NCBI RefSeq assembly: GCF_000230975.2
Contig: NC_021172.1
Coordinates: 1 to 64,000, forward strand
DNA from: Hyphomicrobium denitrificans 1NES1
GTDB lineage: Bacteria > Pseudomonadota > Alphaproteobacteria > Rhizobiales > Hyphomicrobiaceae
DNA: 64,000 nt
Direction of reading: 5' to 3'
The notes below the pieces were generated by a model. The model was not told the DNA's origin and searched no databases. It worked only from the letters and a program-made list of their open reading frames with translations. Shown here one piece after another: positions 54,983 to 63,883 of this stretch. Numbering within the stretch: position 1 is the first letter of the stretch; every line of letters starts with the position of its first letter. The position numbers and the translations under genes were made by a program.

Positions 54983-57556
54983 TCAATTGGACGTCAGGGT
55001 GCGGAGTTGCTCGGCGGATGGTGAGCGTTCGAGGTCTGCGCTCGTGGCCAGCTTCGAAGTGACCGGCGCGGGAGCCAACTTCGAAATGCGGGGTGCGGAT
55101 TTGATCCTTGGCGCAGGCAGCAGGTCTCGGCGGGGGGTCGACTTCGCGTGACCGGCAAGGTCGGTGAGCAGGACTTCGAGCAGTGGCGCCGCGATCTGAG
55201 CGGCGTGCAGATCGTGTGCCCAAGGCCGTGATGCCGTGCCGGTTCCGACGAGGACGACGTAAGAATAGGCGGCGCCATCCGCGAACTGTAATCCGCCCGT
55301 TGCCCAGGTATCGACCGTCGCGTTCGGATCGAGTGTTACGGAGGTTCCGGTCTTGGCAAAATGCAGGCGCAAGTCTTCACGTCGCCGGGCGCACCATTTG
55401 GCGATGCTCTTCAACGTTCCGTAGGATTTGCCGCCCGCCTCGTAGCAGAGCGGCGCTTCGAGCAATGTCCTGATCAATCCTATTCCGCCGGGCCGGATCA
55501 ACGACTTCGGGATGATCGCCGGGCGTGCCTCGGCCGCGATGCCGCCGCCGTTCTGGCCCTTCTGCGTGTAGTCGTAAGCCTTGATCATCGTCGGTGGCCG
55601 GACAGGCCGCGCGCCGCGGCCGATCAGCGACGCGAGGACGACGCTCGACATGAAATGGACGCGGCGCGGCGATCCCGCAATCTGGCCGAGTACGACGGCT
55701 GTCGATGGCGGCGTGCCGCCGGTCGCTGCGGCAGGCGGCATCGTAAATCCGAAGCCGTCGATCAGCCGCTTGATCGGCACCTGCCCGAGCGCGGCGCCGC
55801 GATTGATCAGCGGTGCGTTGAGCGAGCAGGCAAACGCGACGATCGCCTTGCGGCTTTGCTGGCTCGTGCCTTTGGCGCATGTGTCGAGGCCTTGAGCAGG
55901 AGCGGCCAGATCGGAATAGCGACTTTCCCCCGTGTCGCGACCTTGGTTGGCGAGTGCGATGGCGAGCAGCATCTTGCCGGTCGAGGCAACTTGCCGGCTT
56001 TCGGCGCTCGGATCGTAGACGCCGTCTTCCGCGCGACGTGCGGGAAGCGAACCGAAATAAGCGGCGGTCTCTCCGGATTCGTAATAGCGCACGATGTGCC
56101 CGTCGGCGTCGGCCGCGACGACGATGACATTCGGAAGCGTTTTGTCGGCGCTGACCTTCTTCGGATCGAGCGTATAGGCAGCGTTGATGCGTGACGCCCA
56201 TTCGGTATTGAGCGCTGCGAGCCGGCCGTCGATCTTCTCGCGGAATGCCAGATTCTCGCCGATGTCGAAGGTCGTCGTGACGCCACGCACGTAATCGCGC
56301 CAGCCGAAGCCGTAGCTCTGCTTCATTTCCTCGCGGATACCGAAGCGCGCGGCGGGCAAGAGCAGGTTGGCGCGGATCATCGGGTTGGCTTCGGCGCGCT
56401 TAACCTGATCGGGGACGACGCGTTCAAGCGCGGCTTCGAGCTTCGGCTTCACTTTGGGATCGGGCGGACCGCCTGCGAGCGCCATCAGCTCGAAGACGAT
56501 TTTTCTCTGTTCGGCTTCGTCGGTGATGAGTTTTTTCGCGCACGTGCGGGCGCGAACCTCGGTGATATAGCGCCAGCGATCGAGGCGGACGGCATTCAGT
56601 CGGTCGCTGCCTTCGAGCAGAATGATCGGCTTGTTGACGGCGGACGCCAGCACGAACTGCTCGGCAGTCGTGAGGTCCCTGGCCTCCTTTCCGAATACGA
56701 CCTGGCTCGTAACTTCGACGCCATGCAGCGGCTGGCCTCCGGTTCGTTGCGCCAGCCAGATGTGGTTTGCGGCCCATTGCTTCAATAGCGTGTCGTCGCC
56801 GCCGCGCGTGAGTTCGCGATAGATGACCGGCGCCAGCCACCATTCGCCGAGCTTGCGGCGGAGTTTTGCGATGCCGCTTTCGTTGGCGTGCGGGGGCGTC
56901 TTGTAGATGACGCGGGCGAATTGCATCGGCAGCGTCGAGCCACCGACGCCGAGGGTTGGCCGCCGCGCCGCGATCGAATACGTGATCGTCGTGATCGGGA
57001 TCTTCAGAACGCCCGCAAGATCGATGCCGAAGGGATTGAGCAATCTGCCGAGATAGCGATCTTCGTGATAGGACAGGCAGCGCCAATACTGCTCCGGCAC
57101 ATCGCGAACCGGAATCGATTTGTGATCAGGATTCGCGACGTAATTGCCAAGCTCGATGGCGCTGTCGGTGTAGTTGACATCGCGCAGGCTATCGAGGCGC
57201 GGGTCGAACGTGCCGACAAAACTTCCTTTCGGATCGTAGATGGCGGTCGCCAGCCAGCGTTCGGCATCATAACCGAGCTTGTCGTGCATGGTGAGGTCGC
57301 CGAGATAGCCTCGGATCGGAGCGGCGACGTAGACGAGCGTTATCGCGAAAAGGACGTACAACATCGCCGTCGTGAAGACGTGGCGCAAAGGTCCGAGTTT
57401 CGGATTGAAAGCGACTGCCGACATCAGCCAGCGCACGATTTGGCGCGGAATTCTCAGGCAGATTTCGCTGAGCGCCGTTAGATGGCGCAGGATGGAGAGC
57501 ATCGCCGCAAAACCGCACTCGCACCGCGCTGAACGCGGCTGTCGTACGGCATGCAT
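54983..57556 (-). CDS. Divergent bifunctional penicillin-binding protein
   Basis: The 857-residue protein has one membrane segment (about 61-80). It resembles GT51/transpeptidases but is quite diverged. The glycosyltransferase part has SYHEDRYLG (catalytic Glu near 163) and GGSTLPMQFARV, but the usual ELYLNxxYFG motif reads LKQWAANHIWLA. The transpeptidase motifs are intact: STGK near 523 in QVASTGKMLLAIAL, SLN in CSLNAPLINR, and KTGT near 734 in FAKTGTSVT. The start is uncertain (57556, 57502 or 57424). It probably works with the adjacent membrane protein, which is inference from position. Confidence 0.75.
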   Translation of the reverse strand: MHAVRQPRSARCECGFAAMLSILRHLTALSEICLRIPRQIVRWLMSAVAFNPKLGPLRHVFTTAMLYVLFAITLVYVAAPIRGYLGDLTMHDKLGYDAERWLATAIYDPKGSFVGTFDPRLDSLRDVNYTDSAIELGNYVANPDHKSIPVRDVPEQYWRCLSYHEDRYLGRLLNPFGIDLAGVLKIPITTITYSIAARRPTLGVGGSTLPMQFARVIYKTPPHANESGIAKLRRKLGEWWLAPVIYRELTRGGDDTLLKQWAANHIWLAQRTGGQPLHGVEVTSQVVFGKEARDLTTAEQFVLASAVNKPIILLEGSDRLNAVRLDRWRYITEVRARTCAKKLITDEAEQRKIVFELMALAGGPPDPKVKPKLEAALERVVPDQVKRAEANPMIRANLLLPAARFGIREEMKQSYGFGWRDYVRGVTTTFDIGENLAFREKIDGRLAALNTEWASRINAAYTLDPKKVSADKTLPNVIVVAADADGHIVRYYESGETAAYFGSLPARRAEDGVYDPSAESRQVASTGKMLLAIALANQGRDTGESRYSDLAAPAQGLDTCAKGTSQQSRKAIVAFACSLNAPLINRGAALGQVPIKRLIDGFGFTMPPAAATGGTPPSTAVVLGQIAGSPRRVHFMSSVVLASLIGRGARPVRPPTMIKAYDYTQKGQNGGGIAAEARPAIIPKSLIRPGGIGLIRTLLEAPLCYEAGGKSYGTLKSIAKWCARRREDLRLHFAKTGTSVTLDPNATVDTWATGGLQFADGAAYSYVVLVGTGTASRPWAHDLHAAQIAAPLLEVLLTDLAGHAKSTPRRDLLPAPRIKSAPRISKLAPAPVTSKLATSADLERSPSAEQLRTLTSN

Positions 57557-57692
57557 AATTGGAGTTTAAGGCGCCAGCTCAGCAGTCTCGCGGCGGCATT
57601 CATGCCAACACGTGGCAATTGTGCGGCCATAGCCAATGCGCAATGGCGCGGCGGCGCAATTGTTCCTCGCCTTCACACCAGGGTGTTAAGGC

Positions 57693-57785
57693 TTAGAAAT
57701 TGCTGACAAGAATGAAAAGACCAACGCCGATTGCAGGACCGATTAGAGTCGCAACAACCATCATGACGAAAGGCTTCGCCACCAT
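57693..57785 (-). CDS. Possible 30-residue single-helix membrane peptide
   Basis: A short frame with ATG at 57785 encodes MVAKPFVMMVVATLIGPAIG followed by VGLFILVSNF and stop: two basic-side residues and one hydrophobic helix. GGGG lies about 10 bases upstream of the ATG. Such peptides often modulate membrane complexes. It lies in a gap with no other gene; coding is supported only by composition. Confidence 0.4.
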   Translation of the reverse strand: MVAKPFVMMVVATLIGPAIGVGLFILVSNF

Positions 57786-58242
57786 AACACTTACCCCGCA
57801 CTGAACTTGAAAGGTTCACTCCCAACTGCCTCGGCCGTCCGTGAAGACCGCATCGACCGGTTTGCCCCCTCGGTCGTCGCGCTCTTTGTTTCGCTGAGAG
57901 AGGGCCGCCCCCTAACTGCGTGGCTGAGCATATTCCCACTTCGTCAGCCAACTTCATAATATCGTGGCGGATGGGGAGTTGACAGACCCTGCGATTATTT
58001 TGCAGGCGCCGGATAGAGAGCTTGGCTCGCAACCAAAAATGGTCTCGGCAATAGCCAGGTTGCCTGTCGGATACTCGGAGCTTGCCGAAAAAATTATTTA
58101 CTTTCAATATATTGCTTTGGGAGAGTCTGATTGCGCCTGCACCTGAAGGGACAACTATAGGCACCGCAATATCACGGAGTATTTCGGGTATTGAAACGCG
58201 AATTGAATAACCGTTCGGATCTTCAATTCCGGCTTTAAAAAA
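57786..58242. other. AT-richer gene-free interval
   Basis: No convincing gene is seen between the small frame and the ATPase gene. The interval is noticeably AT-richer than its neighbours, especially 58080-58240 (TTATTTACTTTCAATATATT), and contains a CCTGC/GCAGG hairpin near 58001. It looks like decayed or acquired sequence. Confidence 0.5.
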
Positions 58243-61200
58243 TTAACGAAGATCAAAAAGACGAAGCTGGCGTTCGTCAATTCCGCGCGTTTCGGCAGCC
58301 AATTGCTCGATGCGATCGAACGGCACCTGCTCGGCTGCAATCAGCGAGCGTTGCGCCTTCATCGGCCTTACCAGACCTTCCTGGACGAGGTGGAATTCGC
58401 CGACGGTCTGGCCGGGAAGCGCCGTTGCCGAATCGAGGCCGGACTCCGACTGGAATGCCGCCTTGAGCTTCCTGAGCGCGGTGTCCTCACGCACGCGGCC
58501 GATGAACCAGCTCGTGATCTGGTCGCGGCTCTTGTAGTCGAGGTCGCCCGGAGACTGCGTCGCGAGCATCATTCCGAGGCCCGCCGAACGGGCGCGCTTC
58601 AAAAGGCTCTGCAACGGTTCGGCCGTGGCGGGTTTCGAGTTCGCCGGAATGTAGAGGTCGGCTTCGTCGAACATGACGACGGCTTGCAGTTCGTCGTTCG
58701 GGTTGCGCTGGCAGAAGCGCAGGGCTTCCGACAGGAACTGCGAGACCCAGAAGAGGATGTTCTCGTTGTCGCCGAGGAAGCCCGTGTAGATGACCGACAG
58801 GCGCGTCCGGTTCGGGCGCTGATAGCGGCCAAGGCCGAGCAAGCTTTCCATGCGCAGGCTTTCGCCGCCGCCTTCAAAGAGCGCGGCATTGCGCAGGCGG
58901 AGTGAGTCAAGTTGCGCAACCAGATCGCGGCGCAGCTTGCCAGAGGGGTCCATGCGCTGCGTCTGATCGGTCAGCTCCGGATGCTCGTCTTCCAAAAGAC
59001 GGATCAAGTCCGCAAGCGTGACTTCGCTGGTCGACAGCGAGCCTAGAACGCGCAAGGCCACTGCCAGAACGCCCGACTGCTTCTGATGTGTCGCCGAATT
59101 CTTCAGATGCAGCATTTCGCCGAGCGCGGCTGCCGACAGGTTCGCGAGCAACTGCTGCTCATGCTCGGGCAGCTCGTTGATGCCGTTCGGCAGAAGCGTG
59201 ATTGAAATCGGGCGGCCCGATGCGCGGCCCGGCGTATAGACGGCGACGTCGATCGCGTCGGCGAGTTTCTCGCGCTCGGCGCGGCGCTCCGATGCTTCAT
59301 TGTCGTTGGCGCGCCAGACTTCGGGGTTGGCATAACTCGCAAGGTCGCCTTTGCGGTCGATCAGAACGGCCGGAATACCTCGTAAAAGAAGCTGCTCGAT
59401 GAGGGACAGCGCGAGCGTGGTCTTACCGGAGCCCGAGCCGCCCAAGAACGCCGCATGGCGTTTCAGGACGCTTTTGTTGAGGGTTACCGGTCGACCGCGG
59501 CTGTTTTTCTCGCCGCCAGCCAGGATGCTGGCGCCGTAGCTGCCGTGCTCGTCGAGGATGACCGACATCGGCAAGTCGTCGTCGTTCGCCGGAAGTCCGA
59601 GCTCGCCGTTGCCGGAGTGGGCGGCGCGCGCCTGCTCGGCCGAGAGCGTATCGAAGCCGTCGAGCGACGATTGCGGATCGTTCATTTCCTTTGCGACAAG
59701 ACGCGGCACAGGACGGCCGAGAAGATCGAGACGCAGAAGATGGATGATCGAGATCAGGCTCGACAGCGGCTTCGTGCCTTCGAGCCACTGCGTCATGCCG
59801 GGATCGCTGCGATGATGAGCGGTGAATTCGCGTACCGTCATCATGCGCTCCCACTCCGGAATCGGCACGAGCAATTGGCGGCCGCCGCCGTCGCGGAATT
59901 TGCGGAAGGCCTGCGCGGTCTGGTTTTTTTTGTTCGGCGGGAAATCGCTGGCGCGCAGCATGAAACAGGGTTTGCCCTGCATTGCCGTCAGCACCTTGTC
60001 GAGCTGACGCTTCAAGCCGCCGCCTTGCGTCGGACGGTTACAGAGGAAGACGCGCACGTCGTTGGCGAAGCCAGTACGATGGCGGACGGTCAGGTCAAAG
60101 GCGGGCAGGTCGTCGCCAAGTTCGAGGCGCTTGACGGTGACCTCAATCGCCTTGCCCCACTCGTCACGCGCGAGCATGAGCGCCGCTGAAAGAATATCGA
60201 CCAGCTCCTGATCGTCGGCGGGCATTTCGGCTTCACTTTCGTTAGCGAAGCGCTCCCACATTTCTCGGAACTGCACGGCGGAAATCGTCGGTGTTTCTTC
60301 TTCGGCTGCGCCGAAACCGACGGCGGCACCGAGCGCTTGCGCCAGCGTCGAGATGAAAGACGGACGTTCTTCCTCCGACTCCCGTTCGTCATCTTCGGTG
60401 GATGTCGCTTCTCTCAGACGCGATTGCGCGTGTTCCAAAAGTCGACGTGTCGACAAGCCGCCGAATTCCTCGAAGAACTGCGGCCCGAAGAATTGCGAAG
60501 CGTCCGGGAAGCTCAGTCCTGCGCCATTCGTTTCCGAATGATGGGCCAATCGCTTCGAGATGATAAGGCGGGCTTCTTCGGGCGTGCGGCTTTCGCGTAA
60601 GAGCACAGGGCCCGATTTCTCGATTCTGTCGATGTAGGATTGCGCGACGAGACTGCGCACCTGGCCGTAGAAATCTTCGAGACACGAGATGATGATGATG
60701 GCGTTCGTCGAGCGGTTCGCAATCTGAATGAGGTCGCGCACGGCACGCTGGAAACGATCCTCGGCGTTATCGAAGAAGCGGAGGTCTTCGACCTGGTCAA
60801 TGCAGAAGACGAGCGCCGCGCGATCGACGGTCCAGACGAGCGCGCCAAGCGCCGCGATGATCTCGAAGGCGCGGTCTTCGCCATCGTTCGGATCGAGGGC
60901 GCTGACCGCTTCATGCGCGATTGCCGTCAGTTGCCGGCCGTTGAGATACTGCCGAACGCGCTGATCGATGCGCGGATCGCGGCGCTGCAGATATAAAAGC
61001 GCGCGTACGATATTGATGTCGAGTTCGCGCGTCTGAAATTTATCGCAAGCGACGATCTGGTCGGCGAGACGCAGGATCAAGCGCGCAAGCTGCTTGTCGT
61101 CGAGCGTCGCGTCGCGGAGCTTATCGAGGTCAGCCGACGAGATAACCTCGGAATCGAGCACCATCCGGTTCGTCAATCGCGACAGCGCGGATTCGCCGAA

Positions 61201-61608
61201 GCGATCCGGGTCGTAAGGTTTTTCGAGCGAATGAACGAGACGACGCAGATAGAAATCGGCGTAGTTCTGCACGTCCGGCGTCATCTGCGCGTAGCCGAAA
61301 TAGCTCTGTCCGGTGCGATGGGAATCCGTCCGGAGTGCGCGCAAGAGATGCGTTTTTCCGGCGCCTGACTGGCCATGAAAAAGCAGGATGCGTTCGGGCG
61401 TGTGGTAGCCGCGCCCCGATGTGATCGTCGTCAGCAGATCGTTGAACTTCTGCCGAGCTTTGGCGTGAATTTCGGGTACGTCGACCGGATCGGCGCGCCA
61501 AAGATCGTCCTCCCAGGTAATCGAATGCTCGAACGCCTCGCTCAGCTTGTCGGGAGCGAGCGGGGAAGCAAACGACGCCTTTTTGAGTGGACCGCCTTCA
61601 ACGCCCAT
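58243..61608 (-). CDS. Double-ATPase protein: N-terminal AAA/STAND and C-terminal HerA type
   Basis: The 1121-residue protein combines two P-loop modules. The first (about 30-400) has Walker A GQSGAGKT at 79-87 and Walker B LVFCIDQVEDL near 270, typical of ORC/STAND-like AAA ATPases. A middle region (RHRTGFANDVRVFLCNRP, then GKPCFMLRASDFPPNKKNQT) is unrecognised. The second has Walker A GGSGSGKTTLAL near 722 and Walker B VMFDEADLYIP at about 978, then RSAGLGMMLATQSPGDLDY, characteristic of HerA/FtsK-type DNA pumps, with a trailing arginine RVREDTALRK. The stop is 686 bases before the PBP-like gene. It starts 18 bases after the 371-residue gene. DNA translocation is inferred. Confidence 0.8.
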   Translation of the reverse strand: MGVEGGPLKKASFASPLAPDKLSEAFEHSITWEDDLWRADPVDVPEIHAKARQKFNDLLTTITSGRGYHTPERILLFHGQSGAGKTHLLRALRTDSHRTGQSYFGYAQMTPDVQNYADFYLRRLVHSLEKPYDPDRFGESALSRLTNRMVLDSEVISSADLDKLRDATLDDKQLARLILRLADQIVACDKFQTRELDINIVRALLYLQRRDPRIDQRVRQYLNGRQLTAIAHEAVSALDPNDGEDRAFEIIAALGALVWTVDRAALVFCIDQVEDLRFFDNAEDRFQRAVRDLIQIANRSTNAIIIISCLEDFYGQVRSLVAQSYIDRIEKSGPVLLRESRTPEEARLIISKRLAHHSETNGAGLSFPDASQFFGPQFFEEFGGLSTRRLLEHAQSRLREATSTEDDERESEEERPSFISTLAQALGAAVGFGAAEEETPTISAVQFREMWERFANESEAEMPADDQELVDILSAALMLARDEWGKAIEVTVKRLELGDDLPAFDLTVRHRTGFANDVRVFLCNRPTQGGGLKRQLDKVLTAMQGKPCFMLRASDFPPNKKNQTAQAFRKFRDGGGRQLLVPIPEWERMMTVREFTAHHRSDPGMTQWLEGTKPLSSLISIIHLLRLDLLGRPVPRLVAKEMNDPQSSLDGFDTLSAEQARAAHSGNGELGLPANDDDLPMSVILDEHGSYGASILAGGEKNSRGRPVTLNKSVLKRHAAFLGGSGSGKTTLALSLIEQLLLRGIPAVLIDRKGDLASYANPEVWRANDNEASERRAEREKLADAIDVAVYTPGRASGRPISITLLPNGINELPEHEQQLLANLSAAALGEMLHLKNSATHQKQSGVLAVALRVLGSLSTSEVTLADLIRLLEDEHPELTDQTQRMDPSGKLRRDLVAQLDSLRLRNAALFEGGGESLRMESLLGLGRYQRPNRTRLSVIYTGFLGDNENILFWVSQFLSEALRFCQRNPNDELQAVVMFDEADLYIPANSKPATAEPLQSLLKRARSAGLGMMLATQSPGDLDYKSRDQITSWFIGRVREDTALRKLKAAFQSESGLDSATALPGQTVGEFHLVQEGLVRPMKAQRSLIAAEQVPFDRIEQLAAETRGIDERQLRLFDLR

Positions 61609-61626
61609 TTCGAATCGGAATGCCTT

Positions 61627-62742
61627 TTAATCTTGGACGCGCACGAAGTGCCAGACGGTGTTCTTGTAGAGGATCTTCGAATCCTCGAGCGATTTCAGGT
61701 CGCGGCCATCCTTGAGATCGGCGGTCGTGAGTTCGACCTGGCCCGAACGGTGAGCTTCCGCGAGCATGCCTTTGAACGCAGTCTCGGATAACCCCCAGTC
61801 GGGTCGCGCGTTGCGAATCGCCTTCCAGACCAAAGAGATAAACGCCTTCCGGTTACCTGGCCAGCCCTCGGAGACGGGCCGTGCCGCATCGATCACAGCG
61901 CGGCAAAATTCTGCCATGTCCGGCGGCGACGGCGCGCGGATGCTTGGCGGCGCAACTTCCGAGATCGGTGCGCGGTCGTTGGCAGGTTTCGGGGTTGGTG
62001 GACGGGCGGGACGCGGCTGTGCTCGCGGCGGGGACATCAATCCGCGCAGGACAGCGAGTTCGAGCGCGTCGAGGGAGTGCTCGCGGCTGCCGGCGATCTC
62101 GCAGGCGAGATGCACGATCAGCTTGCCGTCGGTTGCGATCTCTCGGGGCTGCTTGAAAAGCTGGCCTGCGAGAACGCGGCCCGGCTTCGCAGGTAACCCC
62201 GCGCCTTTCTTGAAGCCGGTCTTGATTTTGTTCCCAAATGCACGTTCGAGCGCGATGATCGCGAGGTCGGCGCGGAGGTCGGCCGGTGACTGCGCGCGTG
62301 CCGTCGATTTTCCGAAGTGATGCTGCAACACAAGGGCGGCGAGGCCTTCGACGCGCTGCAAGACTTTTCGGATAGCCGGTGTATCGTTCGTCCGGAGCGC
62401 GCGGATGAGAAGGGCCAGTTTTATCTCTGCCCAAGTGCTGCAAGGGGTCCTGGCCGGGGCAAGCAGGGCTTCTGCAACCTGAACGCCCTTGCCCGTCGCG
62501 CTGAGGCGCCCCTTCGCTTCGGCGACGAGCTGGCTGCCGGCAAGATTGCTGATGCCAAGCTCGGCCGAGCGGCGGAATTCGGCGCCGGAAAGTCTTGGAG
62601 CAAGAAGCGGCGCCACCTCGCGCTGCAGGTCGGCGCGTGTCGCGGTTCCGGCGGAAATGCGCAGCAGCACCAAGTCCTTTGCCGTGAGCTCAGGGAAATG
62701 GGCTTCAAATTTCCGCTCAGATTGTCCGATGGCTGCAGTCAT
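61627..62742 (-). CDS. Unknown protein, partner of the double ATPase
   Basis: I do not recognise this 371-residue protein. The first 200 residues are helical and charged (FPELTAKDLVLLRISAGTATRADL). A Pro/Ala-rich linker (about 245-275) leads to a C-terminal domain with GWPGNRKAFISLVWKAIRN, DWGLSETAFKGMLAEAHRSG and KILYKNTVWHFVRV, which looks like a small winged-helix fold. ATG 62742 is chosen because GGGAGA lies 6 bases upstream. It is co-directional with the double ATPase and separated by 18 bases, so they are probably one operon. It may be a DNA-binding adaptor; that is inference. Confidence 0.7.
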   Translation of the reverse strand: MTAAIGQSERKFEAHFPELTAKDLVLLRISAGTATRADLQREVAPLLAPRLSGAEFRRSAELGISNLAGSQLVAEAKGRLSATGKGVQVAEALLAPARTPCSTWAEIKLALLIRALRTNDTPAIRKVLQRVEGLAALVLQHHFGKSTARAQSPADLRADLAIIALERAFGNKIKTGFKKGAGLPAKPGRVLAGQLFKQPREIATDGKLIVHLACEIAGSREHSLDALELAVLRGLMSPPRAQPRPARPPTPKPANDRAPISEVAPPSIRAPSPPDMAEFCRAVIDAARPVSEGWPGNRKAFISLVWKAIRNARPDWGLSETAFKGMLAEAHRSGQVELTTADLKDGRDLKSLEDSKILYKNTVWHFVRVQD

Positions 62743-63026
62743 CGAAGGTCTCCCGGCGCGAATCAAGTTGCCGCGACGACTGTTGATGATCGGCCGAGCA
62801 CTTCCAAGAGGTTTGGAGCCTAAGACCCACAGTCCGACCGTCGGGGAAGAGCAAGTACTCGCGAAAGATTTTGCGGTCAGGCTTTCGCCGCCGGGTGGTC
62901 AAAATCGCGACACCTTGTTGGGGCGAAGATCAGGCGGGGCGGGAATGGGTACGTGAGGGACCTCCATGCGAGGATCTAAAACATTGCTTCGGCGCGCCGC
63001 GTGGCGTGATTCGCGTCCCGTTAGTG

Positions 63027-63041
63027 TTAACAGCGCGTTAA
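63027..63041. promoter_or_regulatory. CtrA-binding box
   Basis: TTAACAGCGCGTTAA is a perfect TTAA-N7-TTAA site, the consensus for the alphaproteobacterial cell-cycle regulator CtrA. It lies 55 bases upstream of the CAP lipoprotein start. A GATTC site is at 63008. The 62743-63096 interval otherwise shows no gene. Confidence 0.6.
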
Positions 63042-63096
63042 CGGATTTCCGGCAATGATCGAGTTTCGCGCACGTCTCGTGCCGGGAGTAGCTGTT

Positions 63097-63759
63097 ATGT
63101 ATCGCGTCGCGCTCGCCACCGGGCTTGCTACGGCTTTGGCCGGGTGCAGCCTCGGTTCAACATCCCTGTCGTCAGGTTTTGCAGAGCCGGAAACGACGTC
63201 GTCGCTCTCATCGCCTTCGCTGTCGCCGTCCATCAAGAGCGTCGGTCTCGGCGGTGATCCCTCGGCGCCGCGCGAGGTGAAGGTTGCGGCACTCGACAAA
63301 GCTCCGAACGGGAGCTTCGAGAAGGCTGCTCCAGGCGTGCTTGCGGATCGCGACTATTCGCATACGTCCTTGAACGCGGAAATGGCGCGCGACGTCATCA
63401 ATGCCTATCGCAAGAAGCATGGGCTGAAGCCGTTGAAGCTCAACCCCGAGCTGACGGAAGCGGCCAAAGCGCATTCACGCGATCTCGCGAAGTTTGATCG
63501 CATCTCGCACTATGGTTCCGACGGTTCAAACCCTTGGGATCGCGTCAAGCGGGCGGGCTATCGCGCACGTCTCACGGCTGAGAACGTCGGCACAGGTCAA
63601 GTCGACTTCAACGAAGTGATGCGCGGCTGGGAAGATAGCCCTGGCCATAACAAGAATCTTCTGACGCCGGATGCGACCCACATGGGCATCGCGCTGGTGC
63701 AGGATCCGAAGACCGAATTCAAATCCTTCTGGACGCTCGTCATCGCCTCGCCGATGTAG
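63097..63759 (+). CDS. CAP/SCP-domain lipoprotein
   Basis: The 220-residue protein has a lipoprotein signal (MYRVALATGLATALAGC, Cys17), a Ser-rich linker, and a C-terminal CAP (cysteine-rich secretory protein, SCP/PR1) domain: DVINAYRKKHGLKPLKLNPELT, AKAHSRDLAKFDRISHYGSDG, AENVGTGQVDFNEVMRGWEDSPGHNKNLL and HMGIALVQD. The domain keeps the two His and Glu/Asp residues typical of the CAP cavity. The start at 63097 follows GGGAG; ATG 63055 would put a non-signal tail in front. The CtrA box upstream suggests cell-cycle timing of expression. Confidence 0.88.
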   Translation: MYRVALATGLATALAGCSLGSTSLSSGFAEPETTSSLSSPSLSPSIKSVGLGGDPSAPREVKVAALDKAPNGSFEKAAPGVLADRDYSHTSLNAEMARDVINAYRKKHGLKPLKLNPELTEAAKAHSRDLAKFDRISHYGSDGSNPWDRVKRAGYRARLTAENVGTGQVDFNEVMRGWEDSPGHNKNLLTPDATHMGIALVQDPKTEFKSFWTLVIASPM

Positions 63760-63789
63760 TTTTGCATCGGCGCTTACGAGTTTTTGGTG

Positions 63790-63828
63790 GCGCTTGCGAC
63801 TCCGCTTCGCGGAGCCGGCCGCAAGCGC
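63790..63828. repeat. REP-like palindrome, second copy
   Basis: GCGCTTGC and GCAAGCGC enclose CTCCGC/GCGGAG and the shared GAGCCGGCCGC core found at 30964. Confidence 0.7.
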
Positions 63829-63850
63829 GAGCTTTTTGCGGCGGATGCCG

Positions 63851-63883
63851 TTGAGTTGCGTTCTGCGAGCCGGCCGCCCGGCG
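63851..63883. repeat. REP-like palindrome, third copy (partial)
   Basis: TTGCGTTCTGCGAGCCGGCC followed by GCCCGGCGC shares the GCGAGCCGGCCGC core; the outer stem is imperfect. It stands between the CAP gene and the flippase-like gene. Confidence 0.55.

Noticed and set aside
57673..58164. 163-residue minus-strand frame in the 57.6-58.2 kb gap
   Set aside because: The translation is Cys/Arg-rich without family pattern and it overlaps the better small membrane-peptide frame in another phase.
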